Below are positions 55,699 to 64,000 of a stretch of DNA of 64,000 nt, piece after piece. Both the position numbers and the translations under genes were made by a program. The stretch comes from Zasmidium citrigriseum (Eukaryota; Ascomycota; Dothideomycetes; Mycosphaerellales; Mycosphaerellaceae): NCBI GenBank assembly GCA_002786025.1, contig NHNW01000020.1:372001-436000 (forward strand), written 5' to 3'. The first letter of the stretch is position 1. Each line of letters starts with the position of its first letter. The notes beneath the pieces are model-generated. The model was not told the DNA's origin, did no database searches, and saw nothing but the letters and a program-made list of their open reading frames with translations.

Positions 55699-57117
55699 AT
55701 GACGCTCGTCGAACGCGCCACGGCGCTGGCATCCTACCCTCTCTCCTTCGCATGGCCGCCACTCCTCTCGCTGTCAAGAGGAGCAATCCTCACCCTCCTT
55801 CGAAACATCCAAATCGGCTCCCTGACCGTCACAGACACAGATGGTAGTATAACAATCTGCGGCAGCGCACGGCGAGCCACCAGCGAAACAGACACCGAAA
55901 AGACCGTCTACACGATCCCGCACGCCGAGCTCCGCGTCCTCAATGACCTCTTCTGGGTCCGCCTCGCCCTCTTCGCAGACATGGGCCTAGCAGAATCATA
56001 CATGCTGGGAGAAGTCAGCTGTCCCGACCTGACAGAGTTCTTCAAACTCTTCATCGTGAACCGCCAATACCTCTCCAACGGCACCACGCTCTCCTCCTCC
56101 ATCTTCGGCAAACTCAGCGCTTTGATCCGGAAAACGAACACTCTTCAAAACGCCCGTCTGAACATCTCCGCGCACTACGACATCAGCAACGCCATGTTCG
56201 CAGCCTTTCTAAGCCCAGATATGACCTACAGCTGTCCAATCTGGCTCCCCAAATCCGACCCCCATTCCTCCACAGAAACGCTCGAAAGAGCCCAATACCG
56301 CAAACTCGCCCGCTTCGTCAAAAACGCCCACATCAAATCCACCGACCACGTCCTCGAAGTCGGCACCGGCTGGGGCAGTTTCGCCATCCTAGCCGTAGAA
56401 AAGACCGGCTGCCGAGTAACCTCCCTCACTCTTAGCCAAGAACAAAAGTCCCTCGCCGAGGAAAGGATCAAAGCCGCGGGTTTCTCTGATCGGATCACTG
56501 TTCTGCTCTGCGATTATCGCAGTCTCCCCGTCCCGAGGGAAGAAGAGAAATACGACAAAATCGTCTCGATCGAAATGCTCGAAGCCGTAGGGGCTGAATT
56601 CCTCGAGACGTACTTCCGCTGCGTGGATCGTTTGCTTAAGTCCGACGGGGGGATTGCTGTGTTTCAATGCATCACGATGCCAGAGAGTCGCTACGAGGCG
56701 TATGCCAAATCGGACGATTTCATCCGAAGATATATCTTCCCTGGCGGCCACCTCCCCACCGTAACACAACTCCTCACCGCGATCCGCGCGGGCTCCTCCT
56801 CCCCTAAACAAGGCATCGAACCGCGTCTCATCCCCGAAAGCGTCGAGAACATCGGGCCCCATTACGCCAAGACTCTGCGTCTGTGGCGGCAGAGTTTCAT
56901 GCAGAATTTCTCGACCAAGATTCGTCCTGCTCTGATGGCAGAGTATGCGGCCAAGGAGAAGAGGATGAGTGAGGAGGATGTAGAAGTTTTTAGGAGGAAG
57001 TGGGAGTACTATTTTTCGTATTGTGAGGCGGGGTTCGCGAGTAAAAGCTTAGGCGATGTGATCATCACAGTGGGGAGGGAGGGGGGTGTGGAGATGATGG
57101 AGGATGTGCCGCTTTAG
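55699..57117 (+). CDS. Cyclopropane-fatty-acyl-phospholipid synthase-like methyltransferase
   Basis: Single exon, 472 aa. Family transfers a methylene group from S-adenosylmethionine to double bonds of membrane lipids. Seen: an N-terminal domain (LRVLNDLFWVRLALFADMGLAESYMLGEVSCPDLTEFF) typical of CFA synthases, NISAHYDISNAMFAAFLSPDMTYSCPIW before the core, SAM motif HVLEVGTGWGSFAI (about 216-229), SLTLSQEQKSLAEERIK, KIVSIEMLEAVGAEFLETYF, IFPGGHLPT and a C-terminal FRRKWEYYFSYCEAGF. The catalytic-site pattern of the family is intact. In fungi such enzymes may make cyclopropane lipids or methylate sphingolipids (a related family); the DNA does not decide which. Confidence 0.9.
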   Translation: MTLVERATALASYPLSFAWPPLLSLSRGAILTLLRNIQIGSLTVTDTDGSITICGSARRATSETDTEKTVYTIPHAELRVLNDLFWVRLALFADMGLAESYMLGEVSCPDLTEFFKLFIVNRQYLSNGTTLSSSIFGKLSALIRKTNTLQNARLNISAHYDISNAMFAAFLSPDMTYSCPIWLPKSDPHSSTETLERAQYRKLARFVKNAHIKSTDHVLEVGTGWGSFAILAVEKTGCRVTSLTLSQEQKSLAEERIKAAGFSDRITVLLCDYRSLPVPREEEKYDKIVSIEMLEAVGAEFLETYFRCVDRLLKSDGGIAVFQCITMPESRYEAYAKSDDFIRRYIFPGGHLPTVTQLLTAIRAGSSSPKQGIEPRLIPESVENIGPHYAKTLRLWRQSFMQNFSTKIRPALMAEYAAKEKRMSEEDVEVFRRKWEYYFSYCEAGFASKSLGDVIITVGREGGVEMMEDVPL

Positions 57118-57531
57118 GAAGTGGTGAAGAGTGACGAAGAGGAAGATGAGGAGAGTGTTGGTTGGAAAGCAGAAAAAGCAGACGGACGGGCTGCTTTATG
57201 AAGAAGAGGTGGACGCGGCGAATACAAGGGTGAGAAAAGTTAGGATCAGGAGAGGAGTGATAGAAGAGAAGGAAAAGCAGGGGGATGAACTTGCTGCGGT
57301 TTAGCGACTTTCTTGCACCGTATGGCGTTCTTTTGGGGGGACGATGTGATGATGATACCCTTCTCTGCGCGTTTGCATGGCGGCGCCAGCATTCTTGGAT
57401 ACCTTCTTGGATAGACAGCGATCTTGTCGGTGTGGATGCCAGCGATGGACATCTTGGATTGGGGACTTGCTCGTTATTAGCGACTGTACAGCTTTGGATA
57501 GCAGCAGGGTATCGATCGCAACTCTGTTCGT
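57118..57531. other. Intergenic
   Basis: 3' flanks of two convergent genes. No feature seen. Confidence 0.4.
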
Positions 57532-58620
57532 TCACTTCCGCTTCGTCCGCTTCTTCTTTTTCTTCTTTTTGGCTTTCGGTTGTCCTGCCTGATTCGCAGA
57601 CACTGGCTCCTCCGCAAACTCTTCGTCTTCTTCACCATCAAGCAACTCTAGATCCTCGTCTTCGTCGTCGTCATCGTCCTCTTCACTCTCATCCTCCACA
57701 CTCGGAGTCACCTCCTTCTCCTTCTGCCCCTTGTCAGGCACCCGTCGATTCCCAAACACCTTCCTATTATCCTCCTCAAACCCCTTCTTCTCCTTCCGAT
57801 ACAACGCCATCGTCGTCCTCGCATCCTCCAAACTCGAATGCTCCCCCGTCTGGATCTCCAACCCCAGTTCACTCTTCGCCAACTTCCTCAACGCGGGCGG
57901 TCGACCTCCACTCTCGACTCTATACTTCGCATACCGACTCGTGTCCCTTAGATCGCGCTTCGGGTGCGAGAGCATGAGGACGTTTAAGTCATTTCGTAAT
58001 GCGTGCCCGACGAGAATTCGTCCGTCGAGGATGTCGGAGATGTCGTTCTGGACTTGTGTGAATGTCCGCGCGTAGCCGGGACGCAAGTGGTGGGGTTTTA
58101 TTCCTGAGACGTGTGTGCGGTAGTCTTTCACGGGGACGTTGGGTGGGGGTTGCACGTAGGAGTCGTAGATTTGTTGGCCGTGGAAGTTCACGAGGGAAAC
58201 TCGCGCGAGGACGTTGTCGGTGTGGGGTGGTGGACCCGTGCCGACCATTTCACAGTCGAGGGCGATGTATTTGCCGATTTTGTTGGTCGGGTGGAGGCCG
58301 ATGTTGATTGTGTCTTTCTGATTTTGGGAGGTGGTGGGCGTTTGGGAGGCGCCATACGCGGCGGTGATGGCGGAGGGGTCGATGTCGTGGTCGGCGATGA
58401 GTTTCTGCGTGCTGGAGAGGTACGAGCCCATCTTTGCAGGTCGTTCTTTGTCGGAGGGTTTCGAGAGGCGGGTTTTCTTGATGGTGGGTGGTTTGGTGGG
58501 CTCTGCTGCGCGTTTGCGCTTCACACCATTGTTCGCGGGCTCCTTTTTCTTGCCGGTCTTGAGCTTCTCCTGCAGCTTCTTCCAGTTGCTCGACAACTGC
58601 GATAAGTCCGGCCCGCTCAT
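57532..58620 (-). CDS. REX4: RNA exonuclease 4 (Rex4)
   Basis: Single exon, 362 aa. 3'-5' exonuclease of the DEDDh group acting in rRNA processing. Seen: basic N-terminus (KRKRAAE), then YIALDCEMVGTG with Asp122 and Glu124, LARVSLVNFHGQQIYDSYV, DYRTHVSGI, ILVGHALRNDLNVL and the last motif HSSLEDARTTMALY with catalytic His and Asp. The C-terminus is a long acidic run followed by a Lys-rich end (KAKKKKKKKRTKRK), fitting a nucleolar protein. Length is usual for fungal Rex4 plus the acidic tail. Divergent from ESA1 with 213 bp between ATG codons. Confidence 0.94.
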   Translation of the reverse strand: MSGPDLSQLSSNWKKLQEKLKTGKKKEPANNGVKRKRAAEPTKPPTIKKTRLSKPSDKERPAKMGSYLSSTQKLIADHDIDPSAITAAYGASQTPTTSQNQKDTINIGLHPTNKIGKYIALDCEMVGTGPPPHTDNVLARVSLVNFHGQQIYDSYVQPPPNVPVKDYRTHVSGIKPHHLRPGYARTFTQVQNDISDILDGRILVGHALRNDLNVLMLSHPKRDLRDTSRYAKYRVESGGRPPALRKLAKSELGLEIQTGEHSSLEDARTTMALYRKEKKGFEEDNRKVFGNRRVPDKGQKEKEVTPSVEDESEEDDDDDEDEDLELLDGEEDEEFAEEPVSANQAGQPKAKKKKKKKRTKRK

Positions 58621-58833
58621 CCTCTGCTGTCAAAGTTGCATTGCTGGTGGTGGTTGGAGATTGGTGAAGTCGACGGCGACTTTTTTGGACTCGCTTCGAG
58701 CGGAAAGGTCCCGCCTCCCGGTCGCAACTTCAGCTGGCGACGCTTTGCGACGACATCGAACTGCGATCCATCGCCATAAATCCAGAATCATCTGAAAACT
58801 TTCCACATTCGAGGAGGCGACTGTCCAGTCATC

Positions 58834-60578
58834 ATGGCGCCTCGCGAAGATGGAAAAGCTGGCGCGAACGGCGGCGAGGAGGTCAAGATCGAGAAAGGCA
58901 TGGCTACTCTGTCGACGCTGAGGTATGTTTCGCGACCACATGCGATAGGCATTACTTTTGGGATTTTCGGCGGTGTGCTGATGCACGTTGTGCAGAATCG
59001 GCACCAAAGCCATGGTCATGAAGGTGAGTTGCGCCCGCTCGGCTGTAGCGAGCAGCATCAAGAACGTCGAACTGGAGAACAACACATTACACAAAACAAC
59101 TCCATGAGCCCGTACTGACTTGAACCCAGGATGGCGAAACGCGAAAGGCTGAAATTCTGTCCATGCAGACTCGCAAAGGCCAACCGACTTTCTACGTCCA
59201 TTATGTCGAGTTCAACAAGCGTCTCGATGAATGGGTCAAGGCAGACCGTATCGATCTCTCGCAAGAAGTCGAGTGGCCGCTGCCAGAAAAGACAGAACCA
59301 AAGAATAAGCAGGCCAAGACTCAGTCGAAGAATCAACAAGTATCCAAAACAGATGCCAAAGCTGCTACGAAGTCAGGACAGAAGAGATCTCGAAGCGGTA
59401 CTGCCACCAGAGAGGGATCCACTGCGCCAGCTGATGTTTCGGCAAAGCTGAGCAGACGACCTTCGCAGACTGGTGGCAAAGAGAATCGAGATCCCGCACT
59501 GGCCATTGTTGCGACTGAAGACATCGATGGCACACCTCAGCCTGACGATGAGTCTGCAGTCGATCTTGTTGACATGCAGGAAGCCGCGGCAAAGGCAAAA
59601 GCAGTTCCTGATAGCGTGCCGTACTCACGCGAGGAAGAAATCGAAAAGCTGAGAACAGGGGGCAGCATGACCCAGAACCAGACCGAGATCAGCAGAGTTC
59701 GAAATCTTGAAAAGATCCAGATGGGCCACCACGAGATCGAGCCTTGGTACTTCTCACCATACCCAGCGGAGTTCACTGACTGCGATATGGTCCACATCTG
59801 CGAATTCTGTCTGTCTTACTTCGGCAGTCCTCTCCAATTCCAGCGCCATCGAAAGAAGTGCCAGCTCCTACACCCACCCGGCAACGAAACCTACCGTGAC
59901 GAAAACGTCTCCTTCTTCGAAATCGACGGCCGCCGCCAAAGAACCTGGTGCCGCAACCTCTGTCTCCTCTCCAAGCTCTTCCTCGACCACAAAACACTCT
60001 ACTACGACGTCGACCCCTTCCTCTTCTACTGCATGACCGCCCGCGACGACCACGGCCACCACCTAGTCGGCTACTTCTCCAAAGAGAAAGAATCCGCCGA
60101 AGGCTACAACGTCGCCTGTATCCTCACCCTCCCGCAATACCAACGCAAAGGCTACGGCGCCCTACTCATCCAATTCTCCTACGAACTCTCCAAAATCGAA
60201 CAGAAACTCGGCTCTCCCGAGAAACCCCTCTCCGATCTGGGTCTGCTGGGCTACAGAGCCTACTGGCAAGAAGTCATCGTCGACCTCCTCCTCGAACGCG
60301 AGCAGGAATCCCCTGGCTCCACGGGGAGTATCTCTGTCGAGGAGATTGGCACAACGTTGGCGATGACGAACGCGGATGTGCTGCATACGCTGCAGAATCT
60401 GAATATGTTGCGGTACAGTAATAAGAATCATGTTATCGTGCTTACGGATGCGGTTATTGCGGCGCGGGAGAGGAGGAAGGAGAAGGAGAGGGTTAAGGGG
60501 AGGAGGGTGATTGATCCGGAGAAGTTGAGTTGGAAGCCGCCGACTTTTAGTGCGAGTGCTAGGACGTGGAATTGGTAG
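58834..60578 (+). CDS. ESA1: MYST histone acetyltransferase Esa1
   Basis: Exons 58834-58922, 58996-59023 and 59130-60578; 521 aa. Catalytic subunit of NuA4, acetylating histone H4. Exon 2 is only 28 bp and encodes IGTKAMVMK; with it the tudor/chromo-barrel runs [20 protein letters not shown] ... [15 protein letters not shown]. Then a Lys/Ser-rich linker, the MYST zinc finger ([21 protein letters not shown], Cys263), the active-site Cys369 in NVACILTLP, the acetyl-CoA loop [10 protein letters not shown] (about 377-386) and [18 protein letters not shown]. The C-terminus is [18 protein letters not shown]. The tiny exon 2 is easily lost in automatic models. Confidence 0.95.
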
Positions 60579-60725
60579 GGCTGTTATGAGGAGGGGTGCT
60601 GGGCGTTTTTGGTGGGATTGGGACTTGGACTTTGGATATACCCCTGTTTGTTGTTATGAAATTGAGACTGCTTCATTCACAAAATTCTCATTTCCTTATC
60701 CTCTCTATTGCTTCACTGTCCTACT

Positions 60726-62174
60726 CTACACAACAAGATCCGCAATCGCCTCCGGCCACCCATACCCCCAAACCAACGCCCGATCCTTCCACTTCTGCGG
60801 ATGCGGCGCCAGAAACCTCACAATCTTCTTCGTCTCATTCACGTCCGACACATACACGAACCCCATCACCGCGCTATCCCGTACCGTTTGCTCATCGCTA
60901 CTCCCCGGACAGAACTTGATGGCCACCAGACCGCCTGTCATTGCTGTGGAGGGCGTGATCTTTTCGAATGTGGCGTTGTTGTTGCTGGAGGGTTTGTTGG
61001 CGTAGGGGACGTCGTATTCGTCGTCGTCGTCTTCGGCTTGTCCTTGGGTGGATTCGTCGGCCATGGAGGCGGATTTGGCGCGGAAGAGGTCGAGGTCGTT
61101 GAAACTGAAGGTGTGAGAATGGGGGTTTAGGGATTCTTTCGCGGAGCCGAAGAAGTATTGCCGAGTTTGTTGGGTTCGGAGTTGTTTCATGAAGGCGTTA
61201 TCTCTCTCCACGGCACCGCCTGGTTTTGTTAATTTGAGCACTGTGACGGTTTCGTCGGGGGCTTTGGCGGCGCTGAATTTGCGGGTGAGGTCGGCTGAGA
61301 GGCGCTCGGAGCCTGTGGTGAGGATGATGTTGATGCTGAATTCGGAGACGATGTGGGCGATGAGGTCGTAGTTTGTTTTGGGGTCGTTGAGGGTTCCCGG
61401 GGTGTCGATTATCAGGCCGCTGCGTTTGATGAGGGGGTCTTCTTCGAGTTTGTTGGTCACGCTGAGGGCCATGCGGGTTAGGAGGCCTTTGAATGCTTCG
61501 GGTTTCTCGGTGGGCGAGGAGAAGGGAAAGCTGTAGATGAGGGGTGTGCGCACGGGGGCGACGGTGGGGCCGGAGATGGGGCTTATGCCGTAGCCGTTTT
61601 CGACGTCCATGGAGGAATCGCAGGTCACGACTGTGAAACTTCCCGGTGGGGAGAGCAGGCCTTCGCGGGAGTCGAGGTTGAGGACTGTGGGTGTGTCGCC
61701 GCTGCGGACGCCCCAGGCTGCGAGACTGCGGACTAGACTGCTTTTGCCGACGTGGTCGGGTCCTACTACGAGGACTCGTGGTCCGTCGCCGCTGCTTTGG
61801 TCTCGGAGGGTTTTGAGCATGCCGTGGACGTTGAGCCATTCCACTGCGTACTCTGTTTCCTGTCCCGCGTACTCGCTTTCTGCGGTTCCGGTGATTTCAA
61901 GCTGGCAGCCCTGCCATGTGAAGATTGCGCCTTTGCATCCGGAGAAGGTGTAGGTCTGCTTGGGCCCGAGTTCTACGCCGAACATTTCTGCCGTGCCGCT
62001 CTCGAGTTTGATGTTGTAGCGCTGGGAGAATGCGACCTCGAATCGCCATTCTGTCTGAGGTTGGAGAGTCTCTGTTCGGGGTGCTTGTGACGCTGTGGTG
62101 GTATTTGCCAAGGGTGTGGAAGACGATGGTTTGGCTGGACCCAGGCCTGGGAGTGACAGGCCCGGTAAAGACAT
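60726..62174 (-). CDS. CLP1: mRNA cleavage and polyadenylation factor Clp1
   Basis: Single exon, 482 aa. Component of cleavage factor IA that bridges Pcf11 and other 3'-end factors; the human protein is an RNA 5'-kinase. Seen: N-terminal beta-domain (EWRFEVAFSQRYNIKLESGTAEMFGVEL), Walker A GPDHVGKSS (138-146), NLDSREGLLSPPGS, LIIDTPGTLND, a long P-loop domain with IILTTGSERL, and a C-terminal domain with GFVYVSDVNETKKIVRFLAP. In fungal Clp1 the kinase activity is generally considered lost; not decidable here. Convergent with ESA1: the two stop codons are 147 bp apart. Confidence 0.93.
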   Translation of the reverse strand: MSLPGLSLPGLGPAKPSSSTPLANTTTASQAPRTETLQPQTEWRFEVAFSQRYNIKLESGTAEMFGVELGPKQTYTFSGCKGAIFTWQGCQLEITGTAESEYAGQETEYAVEWLNVHGMLKTLRDQSSGDGPRVLVVGPDHVGKSSLVRSLAAWGVRSGDTPTVLNLDSREGLLSPPGSFTVVTCDSSMDVENGYGISPISGPTVAPVRTPLIYSFPFSSPTEKPEAFKGLLTRMALSVTNKLEEDPLIKRSGLIIDTPGTLNDPKTNYDLIAHIVSEFSINIILTTGSERLSADLTRKFSAAKAPDETVTVLKLTKPGGAVERDNAFMKQLRTQQTRQYFFGSAKESLNPHSHTFSFNDLDLFRAKSASMADESTQGQAEDDDDEYDVPYANKPSSNNNATFEKITPSTAMTGGLVAIKFCPGSSDEQTVRDSAVMGFVYVSDVNETKKIVRFLAPHPQKWKDRALVWGYGWPEAIADLVV

Positions 62175-62613
62175 GTCTGAGAAAGATGCCTCGTCGGTTG
62201 AGTGACTCGAGAATCCTCAAGACCCAATGATCCAGTCTGATGCCGCTCAAGTGAGCAAGCGCTAGTATCCTCGAGTTTCTGGTGTTTTGCGTCGAAGAGA
62301 AGGCCGGAGATTTGGGTTCGACAAGCGACTTGTCCTTGATTAACTGGTTTCCTGGGCGGAGGCCAACGGTACTCGAGTCGGATGGCGTCGCTATATTGGA
62401 TGCTGTTTGTTGTTGGATGTCTGCGTTCGAGTGATGTTCAAAGAAAGATGCAAGGATGGTGCACGGACTCCATGGCTTAGTCAGAATTTTGAGTTCTCAA
62501 TATCAAAACATTCACTTCAAAGTTCCCTTCCCTTTCTGCCATCTATCTTGTCTATCCATCATTCCAAGTAACTGGTCATCTATATAGTTCTATCGTTTCA
62601 GAAATTCTGTCTC
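62175..62613. other. Intergenic
   Basis: Promoter of CLP1 and 3' flank of the dehydrogenase gene. Nothing else. Confidence 0.4.
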
Positions 62614-63537
62614 TCAATACGACGATGGCACTTGAGTCAGCCTTCCTCCATCTGTGATCAATATCACGCCATTCGTGTACGCGCCTGCACGCGAGGCCAG
62701 GTACAGGACGGTCCCTCGCATGTCTTCCTCACTGCCAAACCTGTTGGCTGGAATGGTGCCGACATTAAAGCCTGGTCTATCAGTTGCGCCCGCGGTCATT
62801 TCACCTGGAGTCATGATCAGCCGCCATCCCGGTACTTGACTGGGCATTGTATGGTCTCCTGCCATGGAAAGAGGTCTCTGCTTACTCGGATATATCCCTG
62901 GAGCAATGCCATTCACACGAATGCCATGCTTTGCAAAGAATGTCGAGAACATTTTGACCTGCTGGAGGGTTCCCGCTTTGCTTGGAACGTACGACACGCC
63001 TGTGGCCAAGGCCCTCGAATATCCCGCAAGACTGCACGTAATTATCACCTGGCTTTGGATCCCTGGCAGGTTCTGGACCTTGTTACCTGCGTCCAGTAGC
63101 TCTAGGAAAGCGACCAAAGTGAAGAAGGCACCGGTGTTGTTCACGGCGAAGACATTGTTCAAATCGTCCGGTGAATACGACCAGAAGTGCTCTTGGATGT
63201 CCGATATCGATGGATTCTGCCCGAGCTTAACAGTTGGACCGGTCACGCCGCTGTTGCAGATGACGAGGTTGACGTATTCGGACTCTGCTTTTATGCGATC
63301 CGCGGCAGCTTTGAGAGAGTCCTTGTCGGTTGCGTCGCCTTGGATCGGAACGATATTGGCATAGCCGTTGGCAGTCTCTTGAAGCTTGTCCATTCTTCTC
63401 CCCAGGATATACACTTTGGCCGCCCCGTTCGAAGCAAGACCGTGCGCCATCATTCTTCCAAGGCCAGAGCCACCACCAGTAATGACGGCAACCATGTCGC
63501 TGACTTTGAAAAGCGCATCGTTGTTGATGTTTGACAT
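62614..63537 (-). CDS. Short-chain dehydrogenase/reductase
   Basis: Single exon, 307 aa. NAD(P)-dependent oxidoreductase of the classical SDR type. Seen: cofactor motif TGGGSGLG (20-27), ILGRRMDKL (the Arg suggests NADPH, inference), NSGVTGP, the active-site Ser in ITCSLAGY, Tyr and Lys in SYVPSKAG, and GIAPGIYPSKQRPLSMAG for the substrate loop, with the C-terminal VILITDGGRL. It resembles fungal SDRs annotated as 3-oxoacyl-reductase or rhamnolipid-type, but the substrate is unknown. No signal peptide. Confidence 0.92.
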   Translation of the reverse strand: MSNINNDALFKVSDMVAVITGGGSGLGRMMAHGLASNGAAKVYILGRRMDKLQETANGYANIVPIQGDATDKDSLKAAADRIKAESEYVNLVICNSGVTGPTVKLGQNPSISDIQEHFWSYSPDDLNNVFAVNNTGAFFTLVAFLELLDAGNKVQNLPGIQSQVIITCSLAGYSRALATGVSYVPSKAGTLQQVKMFSTFFAKHGIRVNGIAPGIYPSKQRPLSMAGDHTMPSQVPGWRLIMTPGEMTAGATDRPGFNVGTIPANRFGSEEDMRGTVLYLASRAGAYTNGVILITDGGRLTQVPSSY

Positions 63538-64000
63538 CGTGCAAAATGATCGACAACGAGACTGGATCCAAACCGAGCATGGCCATCAACCAACTTATAT
63601 GGGTCTCCGTCTTGCCCGACATAGCCAAGGCAAGGATGTTTGCCGCTACCTCGCCGTGGGCCCGTGGCGTCATTCGTGACACACACTTTTTGTTGAAACA
63701 CATTGCTAAGCAATTGGCTTTGCCAGGTTCTCGCACATACTGAAAGCGCAATCACTACGAGATGGGCCGATGGTCTAGCTGCGGTTTAATAATCATCGGT
63801 CCGGCCAATGCTGAGTAAAACATCAAATCCGGAGTCTGTCGGCCGCGTATCTGCACACTGCGAAGTGCGCCGTCGCCTATCTGATCCTTAACATTTCCAT
63901 GGATGGCTTCGATCATATACAGTCTGATTTTTTCCCAGTCGACAAGAATCGTTCGTAGGGCAGAACGGAGGTGGTCCGCATTTTAGGGTAGGTTTGTGTG
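63538..64000. other. Intergenic at window end
   Basis: Promoter of the dehydrogenase gene; no other feature seen before the window ends. Confidence 0.35.

Noticed and set aside
63755..63805. tRNA-like stretch GGGCCGATGGTCTAG
   Set aside because: No cloverleaf could be drawn: no matching acceptor stem or T-arm TTCRA sequence at the right distance.

Overview
The window is nuclear DNA of a filamentous ascomycete (Pezizomycotina, most likely a Dothideomycete; the class is inference). The signs are many spliced genes with short 49-80 bp introns carrying CTAAC/CTGAC-like branch sites, and typical families: a Pth11-like rhodopsin-fold membrane protein, a secreted hevein-type chitin-binding protein, POT peptide transport, bZIP and F-box proteins, and an intronless SUMO E1 subunit. 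I see no rRNA or tRNA genes, recognisable transposons, CRISPR arrays or bacterial features.

Layout. 2.1-4.1 kb: a PTR2-type peptide transporter. 4.2-6.7 kb: three small minus-strand genes sharing an N-terminal SLPQEL module. 7.0-12.7 kb: a tandem, same-strand array of six two-exon paralogues (called A-F here) of a family I do not recognise. All six share the intron position and phase and an ungapped 28-bp element upstream of the ATG. One copy (E) is broken by an in-frame stop, one (F) is truncated, and one (C) has an extended tail that runs through the promoter of its neighbour and stops on its ATG. 13.0-14.8 kb: eleven degenerate tandem units built on an 84-bp core with CTATCCCC/GGGGATAG ends. 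14.9-18.5 kb: a large Ulp1/SENP-like cysteine protease. 19-32 kb: a conserved acidic protein, elongin C, a bZIP factor, a secreted beta-propeller protein, an F-box protein, a secreted chitin-binding/lysozyme-like protein and a queuosine-salvage protein. 32.6-34.6 kb: UBA2.

35-43 kb holds membrane proteins: a four-helix protein, a Pth11-like receptor with a GC-AG intron, and a large glycosylated surface protein convergent with an uncharacterised gene whose 5' part has a frame conflict. 43.5-49.7 kb holds housekeeping regulators: an F-box/WD/UIM protein, the PP2A catalytic subunit (also with a GC-AG intron) and RNase H2 subunit C. 49.9-54.1 kb holds two tandem paralogues that look like zincin proteases without the catalytic motif; one is secreted and ends in duplicated Cys modules. 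55.7-63.5 kb: cyclopropane-fatty-acid synthase-like enzyme, Rex4 exonuclease, Esa1 acetyltransferase, Clp1 and a short-chain dehydrogenase.

Functional links are modest. A SUMO E1 subunit and a SUMO/Ub-like protease are both present. Elongin C and two F-box proteins belong to cullin ligases. Esa1, Rex4, Clp1 and RNase H2C are nucleic-acid housekeeping genes. The part that looks undescribed is 4.2-14.8 kb: the A-F paralogue array with its shared upstream element, and the adjacent 84-bp-core repeat array.
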